Positions 1-5,520 of a DNA stretch of 6,740 bases are shown here, piece after piece. Positions within the stretch are counted from its first letter, which is position 1; each line of letters starts with the position of its first letter. Below the pieces are notes generated by a model. The model made no database searches. It worked only from the letters and a program-made list of their open reading frames with translations, and had not been told where the DNA came from. This DNA comes from Verrucomicrobiota bacterium (lineage in GTDB: Bacteria; Verrucomicrobiota; Verrucomicrobiia; Limisphaerales; UBA1096): assembly GCA_003972865.1 (NCBI GenBank), contig QOAX01000158.1, forward strand, positions 1-6,740, read 5' to 3'. Both the position numbers and the translations under genes were made by a program.

Positions 1-177
1 GATGGGCACCCGCCAATTCACCTTCGGCCCGTCATCGGGAAATTCTTTGAGGATGCCACTCTCACGCCAAACACCATCCCGCTTGGGCCCAAGCCACTGA
101 GGCCAATCATCGGCCGCCACCGACAAGCTAAGCGCTTGGCCAAGCGCCAAGCCAACAAGGAGAGATTTGGATTTCAT
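1..177 (-). CDS. Secreted PQQ-like beta-propeller (BamB-like) protein, N-terminal 59 residues only
   Basis: Read on the minus strand from an ATG at 177-175, the frame stays open for exactly 59 codons to the window edge, so the rest of the gene lies outside. Residues 1-22 form a signal peptide: Lys at positions 2 and 4, a Leu/Ala/Gly-rich core (LLVGLALGQALSLSV) and a likely cut after VAA. The mature start DWPQWLGPKRDGVWRES, followed by GPKVNWRVPI, is the typical opening of secreted PQQ-binding-like beta-propeller proteins related to BamB, common in Verrucomicrobiota and Planctomycetota. In that family the propeller follows this opening. Function is usually unassigned, and whether this one binds PQQ cannot be judged. 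No Shine-Dalgarno site is visible upstream of the ATG. The gene diverges from mqnD. The signal-peptide codons contain one copy of the TTGGCCAA palindrome, and the WLGPK codons contain a related palindrome. Family call is fairly sure; function is not. Confidence 0.85.
   Translation of the reverse strand, partial: MKSKSLLVGLALGQALSLSVAADDWPQWLGPKRDGVWRESGILKEFPDDGPKVNWRVPI
81..94. repeat. Variant palindrome GCTTGGGCCCAAGC
   Basis: A perfect 14-bp palindrome inside the codons for WLGPK of the PQQ-like protein. It shares the GCTTGG/CCAAGC arms of the TTGGCCAA family but has a GGGCCC core. Because it encodes a conserved protein motif, it may be coincidental. Confidence 0.5.
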
Positions 178-257
178 GGCCGGAAAAGAATGAGCTTGGC
201 CAAACGAAAAGGCAAGAAGAGCCGTCTCAAGTTCAGTTGTTCGCGCTTGGCCAAGCG
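132..257. repeat. Cluster of three TTGGCCAA palindromes
   Basis: Three exact TTGGCCAA cores lie at 136-143, 196-203 and 247-254. The first extends to a perfect 16-bp palindrome, GCGCTTGGCCAAGCGC (132-147), and lies in signal-peptide codons of the PQQ-like gene. The second extends only to CTTGGCCAAA. The third is a perfect 14-bp palindrome, CGCTTGGCCAAGCG (244-257). Centres are 60 and 51 bp apart. The last two sit between the divergent starts of the PQQ-like gene and mqnD, so an operator role is possible. A genome-wide repeat family is equally possible. Confidence 0.8.
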
Positions 258-297
258 TGGCGTGACAAATGGGGGCTCTGTACCTACCGTGCCGCGC
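178..297. promoter_or_regulatory. Divergent intergenic region, PQQ-like gene / mqnD
   Basis: This gap of about 120 bp separates two divergently transcribed genes, so promoters for both must lie in or near it. No convincing -35/-10 pair was found. It holds two of the eight TTGGCCAA palindromes. Translated in the mqnD frame it gives a Lys/Arg-rich low-complexity stretch with no similarity to MqnD, which supports treating it as non-coding. Confidence 0.5.
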
Positions 298-1149
298 GTG
301 GAGAAACAAAAACTCACGCTTGGCCACTCACCTGATCCGGACGATGCGTTCATGTTTTACGGCCTGGCCAAGGGCTTGGTCGATGACGGCGGCTACGACT
401 TCGAGCACATCCTGCAGGACATCCAGACGCTGAACGAGCGGGCCAGCCGCGGCGAGCTCGACATCTCGGCGATCAGCATCCACGCCTACGCACACGTGTG
501 CGACCAGTACGCGCTGCTGCCGAGCGGCGCGAGCATGGGCGACGGCTACGGGCCGATGCTCGTCGCGCGCGAGAAATTCTCGAGACAGGAAATCGCCTCC
601 CGCCGTATCGCCGTGCCGGGCACGATGACCAGTGCGTTTCTAGCGCTGCAACTTTGGCTGCGCAAAAAAGGCGAACTGATCGACTACACCGTCGTGCCAT
701 TCGACGAGATTTTCAAAACCGTCAACGAAGGTCGTTCCGACGTGGGGCTGATCATCCATGAGGGTCAGTTGACGTTTGAAAACGAGGGACTCGTTTGCTG
801 CGAGGACTTCGGTGTGTGGTGGGGCCGCGAGAACGACGGACTGCCGCTGCCGCTCGGCGGGAACGTCATCCACAAGCGCATCCCGGCGGCGGAGCGCAAG
901 GTGATCTCGGACGTGCTCGAGCGCAGCATCCGGTACAGCCTCGAGCACCGCGCCGAGGCAGTGGAGCACTCGCTGCAGTATGCCCGCGACATGGGCATCG
1001 ACTTGGCGGACAAGTTCGTCGGCATGTACGTGAACGACTGGACGCTCGACTACGGCGAAGCCGGCCGCGAGTCGATCCGTCGCTTCCTGCGCCGCGGTCA
1101 CGAGATGGGCGTCGTGCCCAAGCTGCCGGAGCTGGAGTTTGTGGAGTAA
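298..1149 (+). CDS. mqnD: 1,4-dihydroxy-6-naphthoate synthase MqnD (futalosine menaquinone pathway)
   Basis: MqnD is the cytoplasmic enzyme that converts cyclic dehypoxanthinyl futalosine to 1,4-dihydroxy-6-naphthoate in the futalosine route to menaquinone. The N-terminus LTLGHSPDPDDAFMFYGLAK is the family signature. Further family features are GELDISAISIHAYAHV, the ligand-binding loop PGTMTSAFLAL (about residues 107-117) and IIHEGQLTF. His154 in that last motif corresponds by position to the histidine proposed as catalytic base in the Thermus enzyme. The protein ends KLPELEFVE. From the GTG at 298 it is 283 residues, close to the usual 270-290. GTG at 289 would add three residues (MPR) and is nearly as likely. 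The frame stays open upstream to about 136, but that extension is basic low-complexity sequence overlapping the divergent gene. No mqnA, mqnB or mqnC is in the window. Identification is strong; the exact start is uncertain. Confidence 0.92.
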   Translation: MEKQKLTLGHSPDPDDAFMFYGLAKGLVDDGGYDFEHILQDIQTLNERASRGELDISAISIHAYAHVCDQYALLPSGASMGDGYGPMLVAREKFSRQEIASRRIAVPGTMTSAFLALQLWLRKKGELIDYTVVPFDEIFKTVNEGRSDVGLIIHEGQLTFENEGLVCCEDFGVWWGRENDGLPLPLGGNVIHKRIPAAERKVISDVLERSIRYSLEHRAEAVEHSLQYARDMGIDLADKFVGMYVNDWTLDYGEAGRESIRRFLRRGHEMGVVPKLPELEFVE

Positions 1150-1219
1150 CCGCTGTTTCACCAAAGCGGGGCTTGAATGGAGGGTACAGTTTGGCTAGGG
1201 TGCGGGCCTCACCGGCGTT

Positions 1220-1248
1220 GAGTTTGGCGGTTTGGCCAAGCGCTTGGC
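1220..1248. repeat. TTGGCCAA palindrome with flanking half-sites
   Basis: An exact TTGGCCAA core (1232-1239) sits between a TTTGGC half-site on the left (1223-1228) and a CTTGGC half-site on the right (1243-1248). It lies in the 117-bp gap between mqnD and the first sulfatase, about 28 bp before the sulfatase ATG. The gap also has a weak hairpin just after the mqnD stop (CCGCT 1150-1154 pairing with AGCGG 1165-1169) with no T-tract. Confidence 0.65.
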
Positions 1249-1266
1249 TCGGTGGCTGATCTTTCC

Positions 1267-2823
1267 ATGAAACGTATGATTCAAAAAACCATGGCGCTGG
1301 CGGCGCTTGGCTTGGTGTGGGGCTTGGTGGCCGAGTTCCAAGTTGAGGCGGCCAAGCGGCCGAATGTCCTGTTCATTTTCACCGACGATCACTCGGCGCG
1401 GGCGATCAGTTCGAACGGCTCGCGCATCAACAGGACGCCGCATATGGATCGCATTGCGCAGGAGGGCATGCGGTTCCGCAAGTGCTATGTCACTAACTCG
1501 ATCTGCGGGCCAAGCCGTGCGGTCATCCTGACCGGCAAGTACAGCCATTTGAACGGGTTCCTGATGAATGGCCGAACGCCGTTCGACGGCTCGCAGCAGA
1601 CGTTCCCGAAGCTGCTGCGCAAGACCGGTTACGAGACGGTGATGATTGGCAAGTGGCATCTTAAAAGTGTGCCGACCGGTTTTGATTACTTCGACGTCCT
1701 GATTGGGCAGGGGCCGTATTACAACCCGCCCATGCGTACGACCAACGACGCGGGCGAAGTGGTCGTCGAGAAAAACACCGGCTACACGACCGACATTGTT
1801 ACCGACAAGGCGCTTGCATGGCTGAAGAACGATCGCGATGGCGACAAGCCGTTCATGCTGATGCTCCAGCACAAGGCGCCGCATCGCAACTGGCAGCCCG
1901 GCCCGGCGCACCTCAACACTTTCGACGACGTGGAGATTCCCGAGCCTGAGACGATGTGGGACGACTACTCGGGACGGACCTCCGCCGCCGCAAACCAGGC
2001 AATGACCATTGCGAAGCATCTTTCCGCGAACGACCTCAAGCTCAATGCCGGCCCGAACAACTTGACGCCGGAACAAAAGAAACTTTGGGATGCAGCCTAC
2101 GGCCCGAAGAATGAGGCATTCCAAAAGGCCAACTTGCAGGGCAAGGAGCGCGTCAGGTGGATGTACCAGCGTTACATCAAGGATTACCTGCGCTGCGTGC
2201 AATCGGTGGACGACAACATCGGCCGCGTGCTGAAATACCTCGACGACACCGGCCTGGCCGACAACACGGTCGTCATCTACTCGTCCGACCAGGGCTGGTA
2301 CCTCGGCGAGCATGGCTGGTACGACAAGCGCTGGATGTACGAGGAGTCGCTCGTGATGCCGCTGATCGTGCGCTGGCCGGGCGTGGTCGAGGCCGGCAGC
2401 ATCAACAACGACATCGTGTCAAATCTCGATTTCGCCGAGACGTTCCTCGAGATCGCCGGGTCGGATATCCCGGGCGACATGCAGGGCCGCAGCCTCGTGC
2501 CGCTGATGAAGGGCGCGACACCCGCCGACTGGCGCAAGGCCTTTTATTACCATTACTACGAGTTTCCCGGCGCGCACAGCGTGGCCCGCCACTACGGCGT
2601 GACGGATGGCAACTACAAGCTGATTAATTTTTACGAAAACAAGGAGTGGGAACTGTTCGACCTCACCGCCGACCCGAACGAGCTGCAGAGCCTCCACGGC
2701 CGGGCGGAATACGCCGGGACACAGGCGCGGCTCGAAAAAGAGTTGCAGCGACTCCGTAAACGGTACAGGTTGCCGGCCGAGGATCCGCCCTCAACGCGGC
2801 CTCGGCAAAGGCGGAAGAGGTGA
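1267..2823 (+). CDS. Secreted S1-family sulfatase, Cys-type (GlcNAc-6-sulfatase-like)
   Basis: A complete 518-residue formylglycine-dependent sulfatase that hydrolyses sulfate esters outside the cytoplasm. MKRMIQK plus a hydrophobic stretch to about residue 29 (cut near VEA-A) is a signal peptide; the mature part begins KRPNVLFIFTDDHSARA, with Asp40/Asp41 as calcium ligands. Cys80 in CGPSRAVILTGK is the residue matured to formylglycine. Further active-site motifs are GKWHL (Lys129, His131), HKAPH (His206) and SSDQGWYLGEHGWYDKRW (Asp341, Gln342, His349, Lys354). The C-terminal part, with YYHYYEFPGAHSVARHYGV and NYKLINFYENKEWELFDL, resembles the S1_11 subfamily of N-acetylglucosamine-6-O-sulfatases by pattern; the substrate is inference. 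A basic tail (PRQRRKR) ends the protein. ATG 1267 is preferred over the in-frame GTG at 1252 because it starts the signal peptide directly; ATG 1276 is also possible. No clear ribosome binding site. The anaerobic or aerobic maturase is not in the window. Confidence 0.93.
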   Translation: MKRMIQKTMALAALGLVWGLVAEFQVEAAKRPNVLFIFTDDHSARAISSNGSRINRTPHMDRIAQEGMRFRKCYVTNSICGPSRAVILTGKYSHLNGFLMNGRTPFDGSQQTFPKLLRKTGYETVMIGKWHLKSVPTGFDYFDVLIGQGPYYNPPMRTTNDAGEVVVEKNTGYTTDIVTDKALAWLKNDRDGDKPFMLMLQHKAPHRNWQPGPAHLNTFDDVEIPEPETMWDDYSGRTSAAANQAMTIAKHLSANDLKLNAGPNNLTPEQKKLWDAAYGPKNEAFQKANLQGKERVRWMYQRYIKDYLRCVQSVDDNIGRVLKYLDDTGLADNTVVIYSSDQGWYLGEHGWYDKRWMYEESLVMPLIVRWPGVVEAGSINNDIVSNLDFAETFLEIAGSDIPGDMQGRSLVPLMKGATPADWRKAFYYHYYEFPGAHSVARHYGVTDGNYKLINFYENKEWELFDLTADPNELQSLHGRAEYAGTQARLEKELQRLRKRYRLPAEDPPSTRPRQRRKR

Positions 2824-2855
2824 ATTTGTAGCAACCCGTCAACCCGAACGACAGA

Positions 2856-2885
2856 AGCCGGCCGCTTGGCCGGCTATTGTTTCTT
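2856..2885 (+). terminator. Hairpin terminator between convergent sulfatase and sppA
   Basis: A perfect 8-bp stem AGCCGGCC/GGCCGGCT (2856-2863 with 2868-2875) with loop GCTT is followed by a T-rich run, ATTGTTTCTT. It lies 32 bp after the sulfatase stop. The stem can also form in the opposite strand, so it may end sppA transcripts too, but the T-rich tail favours the plus direction. The loop and right arm contain CTTGGCC, a partial copy of the TTGGCCAA family. Confidence 0.75.
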
Positions 2886-2895
2886 CGGGCAGCGA

Positions 2896-2903
2896 TTGGC
2901 CAA
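2896..2903. repeat. TTGGCCAA palindrome in convergent intergenic region
   Basis: An exact core flanked by A and G (ATTGGCCAAG), 12 bp beyond the sppA stop and 20 bp past the terminator stem. Its place between two gene ends, where no promoter is expected, argues against a simple operator role for every copy. Confidence 0.6.
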
Positions 2904-2915
2904 GTACTCTGCCGC

Positions 2916-4010
2916 TCAATACAGCAGGGTCGGTGAGAGGAAGTAGAGCCGGCCGGCCTTGAGCTTGGGGAGATCCACGCCCAGGTCGATCTTGATCTCC
3001 TTGGCCTCGCTCTTGCCGAACAGGCGGAACAGGTTGGCCAGGTTCATCGGTTGGCGGTACTGGATCAGGTCGGCATCCGCGTGGTCGGCCAGCTTCAGCG
3101 CCCGGTCGGTGGCGGTGTCCAGGTCGCCCAGTTCATCCACGAACCCCTGGCCAAGCGCCTGTGTGCCGGAGAGGATTCGGCCGTCGGCTTGCTCCTCCCA
3201 GTTGTCGACGAGCGCCTTGCCGTCATCCGGTTTGTCCCGTCGATCGAGGTCGCGTCCCTCGCGCACGATCTTTTTGAAACGGCCGAAGGTCTCGTCGATC
3301 AGGTCCTGCACCATCCGGCGTTCCTCCGGGGTGATGTCCTCCTCGCGCTTGTCGAAGCTGAGCATGTCCTTGTGCTTGCCGCTCTTGAACACCATCGGCT
3401 GCACGCCGACCTTGTCCATCAGGTTGCGCAGGTTGTAGCCATGCATGATCACGCCGATGCTGCCGGTGATGGTCAACTCGTGCGCGACGATCCAGTTGCA
3501 CGGTGCCGCGACGTAGTAGCCACCCGAGGCCGCCAACGCCCCCATTACGGCGACCACCGGCTTGTCGCACTCATCCTGAAAATCGCGGATGATTTCGTAA
3601 ATGCGATCCGACGCCAGCACCTCGCCGCCGGGCGAATTGATGCGAAACAGCACTGCCCTCACGTCGTCGTCCTCCCGCGCCCACTTGAACTGGCGCCGGA
3701 TCGACTCGACCATGTTGTTTCCGCTGGCATCGACGCTGAAGCTGGCGATCAGGCCGGCGAGATCGATCACCGCAATCTTGTTGTCGCTGTCGTTGTTCCG
3801 GAGGGTGACGACCTCGACGTGGGCGGAGCCGCCATTGGTTGACATGGACATCCCGAACGACCCGATTGCCAGCACGACGACCAGGGCGCCGCTCAACAGC
3901 AGGCAACCCAACAAGCACAGGGAGAACCACATCCAGCCCCAGCTCTTCTTGGCCGGGATCGGCCTTTGGGAGGCTTGGCTTGAAATCACGGGAGGCGCGT
4001 TGTCGTTCAT
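2916..4010 (-). CDS. sppA: Signal peptide peptidase SppA, single-domain (peptidase S49)
   Basis: A 364-residue membrane-anchored serine protease of the S49 family that degrades cleaved signal peptides and related membrane peptides. The N-terminal 26 residues are polar. One transmembrane anchor follows at about residues 27-54 (MWFSLCLLGCLLLSGALVVV and onward). The protease core starts near KIAVIDLAGLI and includes FRINSPGGEVLASD, VMGALAASGGYYVAAP and ITGSIGVI. Ser162 (in ASGGYY) and Lys214 (in GKHKDM) are the likely catalytic dyad. Their 52-residue spacing matches Ser147/Lys199 of Bacillus subtilis SppA. Only one S49 domain is present, so this is the short SppA type, not the double-length E. 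coli type. ATG 4010 (MNDNAPPV) is chosen. An upstream in-frame start would add 22 basic residues and cross the palindrome-rich intergenic DNA. Function call is firm; natural substrates are unknown. Confidence 0.93.
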   Translation of the reverse strand: MNDNAPPVISSQASQRPIPAKKSWGWMWFSLCLLGCLLLSGALVVVLAIGSFGMSMSTNGGSAHVEVVTLRNNDSDNKIAVIDLAGLIASFSVDASGNNMVESIRRQFKWAREDDDVRAVLFRINSPGGEVLASDRIYEIIRDFQDECDKPVVAVMGALAASGGYYVAAPCNWIVAHELTITGSIGVIMHGYNLRNLMDKVGVQPMVFKSGKHKDMLSFDKREEDITPEERRMVQDLIDETFGRFKKIVREGRDLDRRDKPDDGKALVDNWEEQADGRILSGTQALGQGFVDELGDLDTATDRALKLADHADADLIQYRQPMNLANLFRLFGKSEAKEIKIDLGVDLPKLKAGRLYFLSPTLLY

Positions 4011-4093
4011 GTCGTGAGGCAACCTACCCTTGGCCAGGCGTCTCGGCAAGCGGCTGGTTTGCGCTTGGCCAAGCACTTGCGTAGCATCCGGGC
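4011..4093. promoter_or_regulatory. Divergent intergenic region, sppA / DUF6580 operon
   Basis: The 83 bp between two divergent start codons must carry promoters for both sides, yet no good -35/-10 pair is visible. It contains a perfect GCTTGGCCAAGC palindrome (4063-4074) and a seven-of-eight copy, TTGGCCAG (4030-4037), with centres 35 bp apart. No strong Shine-Dalgarno site precedes either start. Confidence 0.45.
4063..4074. repeat. GCTTGGCCAAGC palindrome
   Basis: A perfect 12-bp copy of the TTGGCCAA family (core 4065-4072), 20 bp upstream of the GTG start of the DUF6580-like gene. Confidence 0.75.
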
Positions 4094-4705
4094 GTGGAGC
4101 GCAAAACCTGGCTGCCGCTGGTGTTGATGCTCGTCTTTGCGGCGAGCCGTTGGCCCGGCATGCTGCCTGAGAACTTCAGCGCTGCGCATGCGCTGCTGTT
4201 TTGCGCGGCCTTCTGGCTTCCCGGCTGGCTGGGCTGGGTGCTGCCGATGGCCACCATCATCGTCACCGACATCCTGCTCAACTTGTTCTACTACGCCGAG
4301 TCGGTGATGGTTCCAGAGTTAATCTCAAACTGGATGATTCTCGCGCTGTTCGTCGTCCTAGCCAAGTGGCTGGCCCGGCGCCGCAGCTACGGCCGGGTCT
4401 TCCTCGGCACGCTGGTTGGTGCGCTACTGTTTTACCTTGTCAGCAACACCGTCTCGTGGCTGGTCAATCCAGTCTACCCCAAGACGATCGGCGGTTGGAT
4501 TCAGGCGCTGACGGTCGGCCTGTCTGGCTTTCCGCCGACATGGTGGTTCGGCCTGAAAACCTTGTTCAGCACTGGACTGTTCACGGGTCTGTTTGCCGGG
4601 GCGATGAAATGGAGCGAGGCGCTCGACGCCACCGAGCCGGAACCCGAAACCGAAGACGACGAGGAGACCGAAACTCCACCCGAACCCAGCCCCGAGGCCG
4701 CATGA
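4094..4705 (+). CDS. DUF6580-like multi-spanning membrane protein
   Basis: A 203-residue inner-membrane protein with about five or six hydrophobic segments (roughly residues 6-18, 30-46, 48-66, 79-94, 102-123, 153-171). RWPGMLPENFSAAHALL near the N-terminus and NTVSWLVNPVYPKTIGGWIQ in the second half match the pattern of DUF6580 proteins, a family of unknown function whose shape recalls S components of ECF transporters. A transport role is inference only. The tail after residue 177 is acidic and Pro/Glu-rich (EPEPETEDDEETETPPEPSP) and probably cytoplasmic and disordered. Start is GTG 4094; it opens directly into the first hydrophobic segment. The stop overlaps the start of the next gene (ATGA at 4702-4705), so the two are probably translationally coupled. 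This gene diverges from sppA. Confidence 0.78.
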   Translation: MERKTWLPLVLMLVFAASRWPGMLPENFSAAHALLFCAAFWLPGWLGWVLPMATIIVTDILLNLFYYAESVMVPELISNWMILALFVVLAKWLARRRSYGRVFLGTLVGALLFYLVSNTVSWLVNPVYPKTIGGWIQALTVGLSGFPPTWWFGLKTLFSTGLFTGLFAGAMKWSEALDATEPEPETEDDEETETPPEPSPEAA

Positions 4706-5166
4706 CGACCGTCGGCATCCTCTCCGACAATCACGGCGACTGGCCGCCGCACATCATCGAGTCGCTGGCCGGCGTCGATGCCATCATCCACGCCGGCGAC
4801 ATCGGCCCGTACAGGCTCGTGCTCGACATGGAAGCCATCGCGCCTACGACCGCCGTGCTGGGCAACACCGATGGCGACATGCCACTCGACGAGGCGGCGG
4901 TGACGACACTCGGTGGCAAAAAGTTTTTCGTGCAGCACATCGTCGAGCCGCACCGACTCCAGACGCCGCTGCATGAGCGGCTCAAGCGCATCACGCCGGA
5001 CGTCGTCGTCTTTGGACACACGCACCAGCCATTCTACGAGACTCTCGGCGGAATCCTGTTTCTGAACCCAGGCTCGGTGACGCAGCCGCGCGGGGATTAT
5101 CGGCCAAGCATGGTTCACTTAACCATCGACAACGGCAAAATCACCCCAAAATTCATCGAGTTCTGA
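4702..5166 (+). CDS. YfcE/MJ0936-type metallophosphoesterase
   Basis: A 154-residue calcineurin-like phosphodiesterase of the small YfcE/MJ0936 class, expected to be a cytoplasmic two-metal enzyme; members cleave model phosphodiesters, and natural substrates are mostly unknown. The metal-ligand blocks are in order: SDNHGD (Asp9, His11; SDTHG is more usual), HAGDIG (Asp33), LGNTDGD (Asn55; GNCD is commoner), VQHIVEP (His79) and FGHTHQP (His106, His108). The family LNPGS motif is at 121-125. All expected ligands are present, so it should be active. It starts at ATG 4702, overlapping the TGA of the DUF6580-like gene by four bases, with a GAGG four bases upstream. The same frame is open far upstream, but that part is a shadow of the DUF6580-like gene. 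The operon pairing suggests co-expression, not a proven joint role. Confidence 0.9.
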   Translation: MTTVGILSDNHGDWPPHIIESLAGVDAIIHAGDIGPYRLVLDMEAIAPTTAVLGNTDGDMPLDEAAVTTLGGKKFFVQHIVEPHRLQTPLHERLKRITPDVVVFGHTHQPFYETLGGILFLNPGSVTQPRGDYRPSMVHLTIDNGKITPKFIEF

Positions 5167-5520
5167 GCCGGGCACCGAGTTGGCGGGTGAGGCCCGGTAG
5201 ATCGTATCAGGCGATGTTGAGATCGGGGTCTTGGGCTTGGAGACTGATACTGGCAATTAGCCAACACCAAAGCAGGGAAGAGCAAGTTCCAAGTCCTTTG
5301 AGGGACGCTCAAAGTCGATTGAGCGGCGCTCAAGGTCGTTTGAAGTGTGCTCAAAGCGGTTCGAACGGTGCTCAAAGCGGTTCGAACGGTGCTCAAGGTG
5401 GTTTGATCGGTGCTCAAAGTGGTTTGATTACTCAAAAAACCGGGTTTTTCAGCAATTTATCGTTCGCTTTACCAGGGTGGTTTCAATTGTTACGTTACCG
5501 GGGTTCTGCCTTATCGTCCG
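5167..5520. other. 354-bp non-coding region with hairpin, tandem repeat and promoter-like tail
   Basis: No credible gene lies here. Just after the phosphoesterase stop, CCGGGC (5168-5173) can pair with GCCCGG (5192-5197) across an 18-nt loop. It lacks a T-tract, so it is at best a weak terminator. The 21-bp array fills 5286-5432. Next, AAAAAC/GTTTTT with loop CGG (5435-5449) could form a small AT-rich hairpin. The following segment is more AT-rich than the genes. It includes TTTACC (5468-5473) and TACGTT (5491-5496) 17 bp apart, a weak promoter candidate ending 24 bp before the second sulfatase ATG. Confidence 0.6.
5286..5432. repeat. Seven-unit 21-bp tandem repeat with internal dyads
   Basis: Units start at 5286, 5307, 5328, 5349, 5370, 5391 and 5412, each exactly 21 bp. 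Units 4 and 5 (5349-5369, 5370-5390) are identical; outer units diverge, the first most. Each unit begins GCTCAA or a near form. Each holds an imperfect inverted repeat TCAAA-N4-TTTGA at unit positions 3-16; the last unit (5414-5427) has the perfect form, the others match 4 of 5 base pairs. The period is two helical turns. Being a multiple of three, it leaves frames open on both strands, but none of those frames looks like a gene. It could be a regulator-binding array upstream of the sulfatase, or a minisatellite. Confidence 0.9.

Noticed and set aside
136..288. N-terminal extension of MqnD by about 50 residues
   Set aside because: It is Lys/Arg-rich low-complexity sequence created by translating the TTGGCCAA palindromes, overlaps the divergent PQQ-like gene, and would make the protein longer than the family norm.
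1150..1169. Terminator after mqnD
   Set aside because: The stem is only 5 bp with a 10-nt loop and no T-tract, too weak to call.
1195..2313. Long minus-strand frame opposite the first sulfatase
   Set aside because: It is antisense to a gene with intact catalytic motifs, a common artefact in GC-rich DNA, and its translation shows no domain.
3051..3842. Plus-strand frame opposite sppA
   Set aside because: It is antisense to an intact S49 protease with its catalytic dyad at the expected spacing.
4011..4076. 22-residue N-terminal extension of SppA
   Set aside because: It crosses the intergenic palindrome, is basic and unlike the family, and leaves almost no room for the divergent promoters.
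4201..4701. Fusion of an upstream domain to the phosphoesterase
   Set aside because: The open frame is an Arg-rich shadow of the DUF6580-like gene; the phosphoesterase starts with its own MTTVGILSDNHG at 4702.
5286..5432. CRISPR array
   Set aside because: The units are contiguous 21-mers with no unique spacers of typical size, and no cas gene is present.
5115..5435. Minus-strand small protein with (Q/R)T(T/A)LST heptads
   Set aside because: The heptads come from the 21-bp DNA repeat; the frame has no credible start site and runs into the antisense of the phosphoesterase.
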